From an uncultured Geobacteraceae bacterium (GTDB lineage: Bacteria; Desulfobacterota; Desulfuromonadia; Geobacterales; Pseudopelobacteraceae): a stretch of 5,998 nucleotides of DNA. The notes below the pieces were generated by a model. That model was given only the letters and a program-made list of their open reading frames with translations, ran no database searches and was not told where the DNA came from. Location: positions 1 through 5,998 of the forward strand of contig CAIRND010000657.1 of assembly GCA_903879825.1 (NCBI GenBank), given 5' to 3'. Numbering within the stretch: the first letter of the stretch is position 1; each line of letters begins with the position of its first letter. This document shows positions 1-5,495 of this stretch, piece after piece. The translations under genes and the position numbers were made by a program.

Positions 1-75
1 GACTCACGCATCAAAGAACGTAAAAAATACGGCAGAAAAGCTGCCCGCGCCCGTTTCCAGTTCTCCAAGCGTTAA
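1..75 (+). CDS. rpsI: 30S ribosomal protein S9, C-terminal end (partial)
   Basis: The frame from base 1 reads 24 residues and a TAA stop, ending in KERKKYGRKAARARFQFSKR. This lysine/arginine-rich tail ending in FSKR is the hallmark of bacterial ribosomal protein S9 (uS9), whose C-terminal tail reaches towards the P-site tRNA in the 30S subunit. The start and most of the gene lie left of the window. In most bacteria rpsI follows rplM (L13) in a two-gene operon. The tail is intact, so the insertion that follows does not damage the protein. Everything downstream is on the opposite strand and unrelated to ribosomes, which marks the 3' end of rpsI as the junction with an accessory element. Confidence 0.93.
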   Translation, partial: DSRIKERKKYGRKAARARFQFSKR

Positions 76-101
76 TCGCACGGTTGAACAATGCTGGCAT
101 T
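76..101. other. Candidate attachment-site junction after rpsI
   Basis: Only 26 bases separate the rpsI stop codon from the stop of the recombinase. They contain a small dyad, AATGC-TG-GCATT (90-101). Large serine recombinases recombine at sites of roughly 40-50 bp with a 2-bp crossover dinucleotide at the centre of a loose dyad, and the recombinase gene normally lies next to one end of its element. This makes the stretch around 60-105 the likely element end. The exact core cannot be fixed without the opposite end or an empty site. Confidence 0.4.
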
Positions 102-1583
102 TTAGATGGGGAAATCCGCAAGGGTTTCCCCATCATTCTTATTTGGGTTTGAAATATGATGAATAGTAAAATGCAGGGACTCTTTACTGACATCAACCCG
201 CTCTATCACCTCCTTCGCAATTTCCTGTCTGGCTTCATACGATAATTCCGACCACAATGCTGCCAATGTAGTTGCCCGCCTAATTACAATCTGTCGGCCA
301 ACATCCTCGCTATTTATGAAGTCAATTTCTCCCTGTAAGCGCGGAACCTCCTGTGAAATATTATTTCGCCGAGCTAACAGTGGTTCGAATCGTGATGAAA
401 AAGTTTCATTATCGATTCTGTCTTCGCCAGCCAGATCAACCAAAGTATCCATCTTCTTATTGATAACCTTCAAATCTTTCTTCAACAGCTCCAGTCTGCT
501 TTGCTTGTCCTTCAGGTCGTCTCCGTAGTTATCATCGCCGCAGAGACTCTCAGGTGACAGTGAAATTCTGGTTAGCATTGATTGCAACGCGTTCTCAACA
601 ACATCTTCGTTAACCTTTGTTTTGCAAATGCGGCATACGTAACGCGCTATAGCCATTCCAGGATAAGGCGCGCAGTACATCTTGGTTTCGCAGCACTTGC
701 ATAAAAGTAAACCACTGAAAAGATATTTTCCACGTTTAGATATTGCACGATCGACGGTATAACGCTGTCGAGTCGCTTCTAATACTTCATTTGCTCTCTC
801 CCAAATATCATCGCTGATAATCGACTTTACTTCGCATGTCACCCAATCCTCTTCACTTTTGTATTCGAGCTTGCCACTACTCTGACTACTGTAATTAGAC
901 TTGCGGATTCCTTTGTAGATCGTGTCTCTCAGTATGAATTTAAGGGTGCGAGGACTAAATTCTGACTTGCGTGCTCTAAATCCTTCTTTGGTAAGTTGCT
1001 CGCAAGTCGACAACACCTTACCTGTTTCCAAAAATAATTCGAATATCCTTTTCACTATGAATTCTTCCGCAGGATTGGGAATTATTTTACCATCAACCCA
1101 GTGATATCCGTAAGACCCTTGGCCGCCTGTGTGTCTTCCTAATCTGGCTCGAATCGGAATACTTGCAGCAATCCGTGCAGAGATTTCTTCTCTTTCCCAT
1201 TGCGCTAAGGCTCCTATCAAAGTGTACAAAAGCCTGCCAACAGGTGTGGACGTGTCAATATTCTCATCCAGACTTACTAAACTTGCATCACTTTTCTCAA
1301 AGCATTCTGAAATTTCTAAAAGTTGCCTGGTGTTTCGAGCAAGTCGGGCGAGTTTTGAGAAGATCAGCCCCTTTATGTGGCCTGATTTAATATCAGATAA
1401 CATTCGCTGAGCTTCAGGATGCTCCAATATGTCCTTACCAGACACTCCAGCCAGATCATATGTTTCAACGACCTCCCAGCCCTTAATATCTGCCTGCATT
1501 TTGGCACGTGCCAAGTGGCTTGAAGGTGACTCCCCCTTCGCTTGATCCTCAGTTGAAACTCTAATCCATATACCGACTTTCAT
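102..1583 (-). CDS. Large serine recombinase (site-specific integrase)
   Basis: A 493-residue serine integrase that would cut, rotate and rejoin attachment sites to insert or excise the element. The N-terminal resolvase domain (about 2-145) begins KVGIWIRVST with the nucleophile Ser10 and has SKLARLARNTRQ (76-87) and DTSTPVGRLLYTLIGALAQWERE (from 110). A recombinase domain follows (about 150-275). A zinc ribbon has Cys295/Cys298 and Cys317/Cys320. A charged coiled-coil region (about 352-425) and a C-terminal domain complete the protein. Length is typical of the family. I chose ATG at 1583 because GGAG sits 4 bases upstream and the next residues match the family start; the open frame runs back to TTG at 1655, but that adds 24 unlikely residues. 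The gene ends 26 bases from rpsI, as expected for an integrase at an element end. No missing catalytic residue was seen. Confidence 0.93.
   Translation of the reverse strand: MKVGIWIRVSTEDQAKGESPSSHLARAKMQADIKGWEVVETYDLAGVSGKDILEHPEAQRMLSDIKSGHIKGLIFSKLARLARNTRQLLEISECFEKSDASLVSLDENIDTSTPVGRLLYTLIGALAQWEREEISARIAASIPIRARLGRHTGGQGSYGYHWVDGKIIPNPAEEFIVKRIFELFLETGKVLSTCEQLTKEGFRARKSEFSPRTLKFILRDTIYKGIRKSNYSSQSSGKLEYKSEEDWVTCEVKSIISDDIWERANEVLEATRQRYTVDRAISKRGKYLFSGLLLCKCCETKMYCAPYPGMAIARYVCRICKTKVNEDVVENALQSMLTRISLSPESLCGDDNYGDDLKDKQSRLELLKKDLKVINKKMDTLVDLAGEDRIDNETFSSRFEPLLARRNNISQEVPRLQGEIDFINSEDVGRQIVIRRATTLAALWSELSYEARQEIAKEVIERVDVSKESLHFTIHHISNPNKNDGETLADFPI
105..134. terminator. Stem-loop in the recombinase 3' end, likely terminator for rpsI
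   Basis: GATGGGGAAA (105-114) pairs perfectly with TTTCCCCATC (125-134) across a 10-base loop. On the + strand it is followed by ATTCTTATTT, a weak T-rich tail, so it can act as an intrinsic terminator for transcripts leaving rpsI. On the minus strand it covers the last codons of the recombinase, ending three bases before the stop triplet (102-104), and is followed by TAAAATGCC, a poor tail. Convergent transcription makes a terminator here useful for both genes. Confidence 0.55.
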
Positions 1584-1635
1584 AATGCTCCATTTAGCCC
1601 ATCTTTCTGAACCGGACACCCTCCTGATCAATAAG

Positions 1636-1643
1636 AAGGAGGT
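1636..1643 (+). promoter_or_regulatory. Strong Shine-Dalgarno for the divergent small gene
   Basis: AAGGAGGT is an almost complete match to the anti-Shine-Dalgarno sequence. It ends 3 bases before the ATG at 1647. The spacing is short, but the strength of the match is the main reason for calling the 55-codon frame a gene. Confidence 0.6.
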
Positions 1644-1646
1644 ATT

Positions 1647-1814
1647 ATGCGACAAGAAAACTATATCATGACATATCGTACTATCAGTACCTGCTCTTCA
1701 GTGTCAATTAACCGTAGCGTTTGTGATAGCAATGCTCGTTACCAAAGGATTGTCGAAATCGTTCAGCGAGATTTATCAAAGCAGAAAAACGCTTCTTTCG
1801 TACAAGATAGCTAA
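1647..1814 (+). CDS. Small protein of unknown function, divergent from the recombinase
   Basis: A 55-residue frame starting MRQENYIMTYRTIST, divergent from the recombinase and separated from its start by 63 bases. The C-terminal half (about 28-47, NARYQRIVEIVQRDLSKQK) looks like one charged amphipathic helix; the N-terminal half is rich in Ser and Thr with two Cys. I do not recognise a family. An in-frame ATG at codon 8 is an alternative start, but it lacks a ribosome binding site, whereas the first ATG has AAGGAGGT. The position suggests a role tied to the recombinase, such as a directionality factor or a regulator of the shared intergenic region, but this is only inference from context. No clear promoter was found; it would lie within the 5' end of the recombinase gene. 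Confidence 0.55.
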   Translation: MRQENYIMTYRTISTCSSVSINRSVCDSNARYQRIVEIVQRDLSKQKNASFVQDS

Positions 1815-2305
1815 GCGGATAAAAACTATAGCGCAATGCACCTTTGTGAGCGGTCGAAACAGTGGATCATAAGAGTTAAGGCCGCATTGCATAGTGCTAA
1901 TGCGACGGTCACCGTACGGGTTGACGAAACATTATGAAGGCAAGAGCTGATGACAGCAACAATTTATTCCCAAAGCACAAAAGTGCCGGCGTTAACAGGT
2001 AGCACCTCCCACTAACTCGATAGCGATAATCTTCGCCTGCTGCTGGTATTTGTTGCGTCCGCTGCTGTCAATATTTGATACTATCACCCCGCAAGAAAAT
2101 TACCCTGCCCGCTAAAATAAATTTCTTTAGCCGTTAAGTAGCTTATTTTATAAGTGAATATTTTTTAAATGCTGCTATTGAAGAAGGTGTTGTTCGGACG
2201 GCTTCGGCTGGTTGGCGGCCTGGTTGCCAGTTACTATAACCGCTGATTTTTAAATCACACAGAATTGGCTCTTAACGGGGTTTTGTTAATTTAGGTGACG
2301 GTGGT
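1815..2305. other. Non-coding stretch with small palindromes
   Basis: No convincing gene in about 490 bases on either strand. Only frames of about 20-35 codons without good ribosome binding sites occur, for example 1992-2087 on the minus strand (31 residues, GTG start) and 2169-2246 on the plus strand (25 hydrophobic and basic residues). Short perfect dyads stand out: ACGGT-C-ACCGT (1905-1915), GCAC-AAAA-GTGC (1975-1986), CTTAT-TTT-ATAAG (2142-2154) and TGATTT-TT-AAATCA (2244-2257). GCAATGC (1833-1839) is inverted as GCATTGC (1884-1890). Such a density of dyads suits a control or origin region, but no known RNA or site family is recognised. Confidence 0.4.
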
Positions 2306-2508
2306 ATGTCCCGGCGATTTGTCGGCCCGCTGGTAAGCGGCTGTTTCGTTTTTGCGGTATTGTTTGTTGCCGGCCGGAGTGGGTTTGCAGGTTTGATCAA
2401 CAGGTATGTTTTTTTGACTTTTTTAAAAGCTGCTATTGATGAAAGCTTTATCTGGTTAGTGGTTGCGGCTTTTTAAAGACTAAAAGCTGCTATTGAAGGA
2501 AGTGTTTG
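2167..2508 (+). repeat. Three dispersed copies of a GCTGCTATTGA direct repeat
   Basis: GCTGCTATTGA occurs at 2171-2181, 2429-2439 and 2485-2495. Similarity extends beyond the core: an A-rich segment precedes each copy, and copies one and three continue as AAGAAGGTGTT and AGGAAGTGTTT. The steps are 258 and 56 bases, so they are not evenly phased. All lie in the GT-rich + strand region left of the iteron-like array. They could be secondary binding sites for a replication or regulatory protein, or remnants of local duplication. Confidence 0.5.
2306..2476 (+). CDS. Possible small hydrophobic protein (weak candidate)
   Basis: A 56-residue frame starting MSRRFVGPLVSG. It has one likely membrane-spanning stretch (about residues 5-23, ending in VFAVLFVAG) and a hydrophobic end (FIWLVVAAF). 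AGGTGA and GGTGG lie a few bases upstream of the ATG and give a mediocre ribosome binding site. The whole region is GT-rich on this strand, which by itself produces Val, Phe and Gly codons, so the hydrophobicity may be a composition artefact. The frame also contains the second GCTGCTATTGA repeat. Small membrane proteins and type I toxins can look like this, but there is no specific family match. Confidence 0.2.
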   Translation: MSRRFVGPLVSGCFVFAVLFVAGRSGFAGLINRYVFLTFLKAAIDESFIWLVVAAF

Positions 2509-2580
2509 CAAATACCTCTGTTCAATGGCAGCCTTTGACTTTGGTTTGGTTTTGACTTTAAAAAAAGGGGTGGGCGTTGG

Positions 2581-2597
2581 CTCCCCCCAAAGGGGAG
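2581..2597. other. GC-rich stem-loop left of the T tract
   Basis: CTCCCC (2581-2586) pairs with GGGGAG (2592-2597) across CCAAA. A run of seven T follows 16 bases later on the + strand (2614-2620). On the minus strand a run of seven T (2568-2562) follows after about 12 bases. Neither spacing is that of a standard intrinsic terminator. It could stop the rep transcript weakly or be part of origin structure. Confidence 0.3.
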
Positions 2598-2608
2598 ACA
2601 AAAAGCCG

Positions 2609-2640
2609 ACTTCTTTTTTTGTTTTTCTTTGTTTCTTTTT
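2609..2640. other. Pyrimidine-rich T tract, candidate DNA unwinding element
   Basis: About 32 bases made almost only of T with a few C and G on the + strand, lying about 45 bases from the three iteron-like repeats. Iteron origins usually have an AT-rich segment of this kind that melts first when the initiator binds. No clear DnaA box (TTATNCACA) was seen beside it, so assignment rests on composition and position. Confidence 0.4.
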
Positions 2641-2675
2641 TAAAGAAAAGCTTCCTTTATAGAAGCTTTCTTTAA
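2640..2675. other. Large stem-loop between the T tract and the iterons
   Basis: TAAAGAAAAGCTTC (2641-2654) pairs with GAAGCTTTCTTTA (2662-2674) with one bulged A and a 7-base loop, CTTTATA. An outer T-A pair extends it to 2640-2675. Neither strand has a T run directly after the stem, so a simple intrinsic terminator is unlikely. Its position inside the putative origin suggests a structural role such as priming or strand opening, or processing of the rep mRNA 3' end. Confidence 0.45.
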
Positions 2676-2686
2676 GGGGGGCAAAA

Positions 2687-2767
2687 ACCCCGGTGAATTG
2701 CTACCGTTTTGCCAAATACCCCGGTGAATTGGTACCGAGACAAAAAAACCCCGGTGAATTGCTACCG
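2687..2767. repeat. Three iteron-like 20-base direct repeats (candidate replication origin)
   Basis: ACCCCGGTGAATTGCTACCG occurs at 2687-2706 and 2748-2767, and with one change (GGTACCG ending) at 2718-2737. Start-to-start distances are 31 and 30 bases, about three helical turns, which puts all copies on one face of the DNA as in plasmid iteron arrays. Each repeat carries inverted ends, CGGT...ACCG. The third repeat overlaps the stop codon of the initiator-like gene, and a T-rich tract and stem-loop lie beyond the first, so the whole resembles an origin of theta replication. An alternative is the repeated end of an IS21-type insertion sequence, but no transposase gene is present in the window. 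Confidence 0.6.
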
Positions 2768-3706
2768 TTTTTGTTTTTTTTGATGTTTATTTGCGCCTTT
2801 TTCGTTGTTTTTTGTTGTTTCGTTTTTTGCCGCAAGCTGGTCATTTCCAAGTGAAATAAATACCCCCTTTTGCCGCTCGTAATGAATAGTGCCTTTTGCA
2901 AGGCCGCCTCTGATAAAAACGCCAAGATCCTCTAAAGCCAGCCTTTCTTCATTCAGCTGTGCAGCGTATTCTCGCATTAATCTATCGTTTCCTGTTGCTC
3001 CTACGTAGCTGAGAACGTCTTTTAGGTCGTGATTTTGTTCGCCGGTGTGGCTTAAGCAAAAGCGGACAACCGAACGGCAGACCTGATATTTTAACGCCAA
3101 CATCTTGTTTATAATTTTGCTATCTATGAACAAGGGAATATCGTTCATAAGCAAATCTACAGCACCAACTGAGAAAACTATTTTTTTCAACATTGCTTCG
3201 TATTTATTACTACCGTGTTCGGTCGGCCTCTTTGATAGACCAACTTCCGTTAAGACTGGAAAGGCGGCAAACCATCGGCTTCCGACATGCCTTACCGAAA
3301 TTATTGTTTTGGTGATTTTTTGTAATTGCACTTCTAAATTGCTCCATTTACCCGCCGTGTTACCCATTCTCTGCGTAATACCATTAGTAGTAATGACATT
3401 TTTAGATCCAAGAATTTTTCTAATTTTGCAGTCATCGAAACCGACATGAAGCTGTCCTGCCCCGTCGAATACCGCAAACTCTTTATTAGCCATGATTGCG
3501 TCGATTATATCTCTATGCCGGGCACATAGGCCGTCGCCCTCTACTATTTCGACTTCACAGTATTTAGTCGTCGTTGTTCCCTTTTTGCTCAGGGGGAACA
3601 TAGTAGAGCGGTATTCCAGAGCGCTTGCGGTTGGGATTTTACCATGCGTATTTTTCGGGGGCGTTTTCTTTTTGGATGACTTAGGCTTAGATTTGGTTTG
3701 GATCAT
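2762..3706 (-). CDS. Probable plasmid replication initiator, TrfA-like
   Basis: A 314-residue basic protein that probably binds the neighbouring repeats and opens the origin. After a lysine-rich N-terminus (1-24) comes EYRSTMFPLSKKG (31-43), like the short RSALF-type segment before the first winged helix of TrfA. The C-terminal part (about 205-265, with RSVVRFCLSH, LSYVGATGN and LALEDLGVFI) follows the layout of TrfA's second winged helix. The last 25 residues are again rich in Lys and Asn. The similarity is in pattern, not identity, so the family call is moderate. I chose ATG at 3706, where GAAGGTG precedes it; the open frame extends to ATG 3751 without a ribosome binding site. The start overlaps the helicase end by 20 bases, suggesting translational coupling. 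The stop codon lies inside the third repeat, which supports an initiator role. Confidence 0.55.
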   Translation of the reverse strand: MIQTKSKPKSSKKKTPPKNTHGKIPTASALEYRSTMFPLSKKGTTTTKYCEVEIVEGDGLCARHRDIIDAIMANKEFAVFDGAGQLHVGFDDCKIRKILGSKNVITTNGITQRMGNTAGKWSNLEVQLQKITKTIISVRHVGSRWFAAFPVLTEVGLSKRPTEHGSNKYEAMLKKIVFSVGAVDLLMNDIPLFIDSKIINKMLALKYQVCRSVVRFCLSHTGEQNHDLKDVLSYVGATGNDRLMREYAAQLNEERLALEDLGVFIRGGLAKGTIHYERQKGVFISLGNDQLAAKNETTKNNEKGANKHQKKQKR

Positions 3707-5423
3707 AGCACACCTTCGCCCCGAATTTTGCCGCTTTAGCGTGTAAATCATTGATATACGCTATAGACTCCGCCGTTTGCAGTAGCGCCGCCGCTTCTGG
3801 CGTTAATGATCGCCGTGCCGCCAATCCCCCCGCCACTGGTGTATCGGTTATATCCTCGCTCGGCCAAAATTCTTGTTGTAAAGGCTCCATCTGGTCGTCA
3901 ACTGGCTCCGGATCCGCCGCCGGCTTAAACCCAGCCATAAAATCATCGGACTTTTTCTTTGCAGCCTTCCTTTGTTCCTCGGCCGCCATTTCCTCCGCCT
4001 GTCGATTTGCCCACTTATTTTCGGACATAATTTTTTCCCCGGCGTCAAGGTCAAGAAACTGCATTTTTGATCCGTCAAAATAGATAGTTGTAATCCCCCA
4101 CTCCCCGTCGCGGTTCTTTCTTACGACTAAGTCCAGCTTGTGCGCATGATCTTGATTGCACGGCTTTCCCTTTTGGCAATCGTCGCAATAAAGGCTCTCA
4201 CGGTGTAGAAACATGACAATGTGTGCGTCCCGCTCGATCTTTCCCGACTCAGCCAAATCTGCCAGTAAAGGGTGCTTGTCGCCTCGTTTTTCCAGGTCGC
4301 GGTTTAGCTGCGCTAATGACATAATAGGGATATCCAATTTTAGCGCTAACTGCCGCAATGACTCGCTGACTGCGGCCACCTCTTCATGTATTGCGTTATA
4401 TTTCCCTTCAGACGTTGCAAGCTGTAGATAGTCAACAACAACCAGCCCCAGCCCTTCACCACCATCTTCTTTTAGATACTCGTGCAGCGCTGTAGTTTCA
4501 GCTGTAATGTCTTGTGCCGTTGCTCCTGCGGTGTCACTAATATAAATCGGCAACGCCGCTATATCATTTGCTGCAATGGTTATTTTTGGCCAATCATCAC
4601 CCGCCAACTCCCTGTTTTTCATTTTTTTAACGCTTACACCTGACTTTTTAGCGATCAGCCGGCGATAAAGTGAGTTTGTAGACATTTCAAGCGTCCACAT
4701 GAGTACATTGACACCGGCTGCCGCGTGTTTTTCAATCTGATCCAGTGCAAAAGCGGTCTTGCTAACCCCTGGCCGGCCGGCTATAATCACAAATTCGCCC
4801 GGGCAAAAAATTCTGCCGTGCAATTTATCAAAAACAGTAAAGCCGGTAAAAAGGCCGCGTGGTGGTAGATTTAGAGATTTCATGAACGCTGGGATTGAAT
4901 CACAAGCTTTTTTTGACTTAAATCGCACTCCTGGTGGTGCCTGATCTGCCCCGCCTGTGGCTTTGGTTTTTTCTTTAGATCCTTCACCAGTGCCTTTTTC
5001 TTCTTCTTGTTTTTTTTTCTCCGCTGCTTCCGCCGCGTCAACTGCTGCCCTATCGTCCGCTGCTCTGGCTTCACGAAAACGCCGCCTTTTTGCCGTCTCT
5101 TCAGCTTCAAGCTCTTCTTTTGTCTTATCACGCACATTTTGGCCTTTTTTATAGCCAAAAAAAGCAAGTGCATCTTCGCATAAAGCCGCAATTTCAGCAG
5201 CTGCAAGTAAAACAAGAGGAACATCAGTGAGTTTTATAGCGGCAGTAAAAAGCTCTTTAAAGCTCTTGGTCCCAGGGGTTTGATTGATGTAGCTAAACTG
5301 CATAGTGCCAGGGCAGTCGTCAAGAGCACTATAATATGCTTCTTCAAGCTGCTCTTTGGCTGCTTGTAGGAGTTGTTCGTGGGTTGTCTCTGGTTCGTTT
5401 TCTGACAGCTTGATGTGGGCCAT
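3687..5423 (-). CDS. DnaB-type replicative helicase, element-encoded
   Basis: A 578-residue RecA-fold helicase expected to form a ring on single-stranded DNA and unwind the replication fork. The motor domain (about 190-458) has a P-loop GRPGVSKT (216-223), Glu246 in WTLEMS, Walker B VVVDYLQL (328-335), SLAQLNRDLEKR (369-380), a DLAESGKIERDA segment and the arginine-finger motif KNRDGEWG (436-443). Three features are odd. Ser221 replaces the Gly normally before the P-loop Lys. An insert carries Cys413, Cys416, Cys422, His426 and His428, a possible zinc site. The usual DnaB N-terminal domain is not recognisable; instead there is a helical segment (1-95) and a highly charged linker (100-155). 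An acidic tail follows the motor. The start has AGGAGGTG five bases upstream. The gene precedes and overlaps the initiator gene, so the pair forms one replication operon. Confidence 0.88.
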   Translation of the reverse strand: MAHIKLSENEPETTHEQLLQAAKEQLEEAYYSALDDCPGTMQFSYINQTPGTKSFKELFTAAIKLTDVPLVLLAAAEIAALCEDALAFFGYKKGQNVRDKTKEELEAEETAKRRRFREARAADDRAAVDAAEAAEKKKQEEEKGTGEGSKEKTKATGGADQAPPGVRFKSKKACDSIPAFMKSLNLPPRGLFTGFTVFDKLHGRIFCPGEFVIIAGRPGVSKTAFALDQIEKHAAAGVNVLMWTLEMSTNSLYRRLIAKKSGVSVKKMKNRELAGDDWPKITIAANDIAALPIYISDTAGATAQDITAETTALHEYLKEDGGEGLGLVVVDYLQLATSEGKYNAIHEEVAAVSESLRQLALKLDIPIMSLAQLNRDLEKRGDKHPLLADLAESGKIERDAHIVMFLHRESLYCDDCQKGKPCNQDHAHKLDLVVRKNRDGEWGITTIYFDGSKMQFLDLDAGEKIMSENKWANRQAEEMAAEEQRKAAKKKSDDFMAGFKPAADPEPVDDQMEPLQQEFWPSEDITDTPVAGGLAARRSLTPEAAALLQTAESIAYINDLHAKAAKFGAKVCYDPNQI

Positions 5424-5428
5424 ATAGG

Positions 5429-5436
5429 CACCTCCT
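5429..5436 (-). promoter_or_regulatory. Strong Shine-Dalgarno for the helicase gene
   Basis: Read on the minus strand this is AGGAGGTG followed by five bases and ATG at 5423. It is a near-perfect, well-spaced site and fixes the helicase start. Confidence 0.85.
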
Positions 5437-5437
5437 G

Positions 5438-5456
5438 TAAGTATATAATTTACTTA
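5438..5456. promoter_or_regulatory. Dyad in the helicase leader, candidate operator
   Basis: TAAGTA (5438-5443) and TACTTA (5451-5456) are perfect inverted arms around TATAATT. The dyad lies directly upstream of the helicase Shine-Dalgarno and overlaps possible -10 hexamers on both strands (TATACT on minus, TATAAT on plus). No good -35 was found at normal spacing for either. The location suits a repressor site, and the ribbon-helix-helix protein encoded just upstream is the obvious candidate ligand. Confidence 0.4.
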
Positions 5457-5495
5457 TCAGGCGGCCCCTGGCACGTTCGGCAGGTTCTCGTACTG

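Noticed and set aside
1584..1655. Extension of the recombinase to TTG at 1655
   Set aside because: The extra 24 residues do not resemble the family start, TTG has no ribosome binding site, and the ATG at 1583 has GGAG upstream and the typical KVGIWIRVST start.
1679..1707. TTGACA on the minus strand (1707-1702) as a recombinase promoter
   Set aside because: No acceptable -10 hexamer lies 16-18 bases downstream; the better TATAGT (1665-1660) is 36 bases away.
2171..2194. GCTGCTATTGAAGAAGGTGTTGTT encoding AAIEEGVV, similar to a GroEL segment
   Set aside because: Only eight residues match, the reading is not continued on either side, and the other two copies diverge, so it is chance.
2525..2662. 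45-codon plus-strand frame through the T tract
   Set aside because: Composition is driven by poly-T (many Phe codons), there is no ribosome binding site, and it overlaps structures better explained as origin DNA.
2687..2767. Short CRISPR array or IS21-type insertion sequence end
   Set aside because: Spacers of 10-11 bases are far too short for CRISPR. No IstA or IstB gene is present, and the position next to a rep gene favours iterons, though the insertion sequence option is not fully excluded.
3105..3449. 114-residue plus-strand frame opposite the initiator
   Set aside because: It is antisense to the initiator gene, has no ribosome binding site and shows no recognisable domain.
3707..3751. 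Extension of the initiator to ATG at 3751
   Set aside because: It would deepen the overlap with the helicase to 65 bases and lacks a ribosome binding site; ATG 3706 has GAAGGTG.
4880..5224. Lysine-rich 114-residue frame on the minus strand
   Set aside because: It is an out-of-frame reading of the charged linker of the helicase; the helicase frame has clear motifs and the better start.
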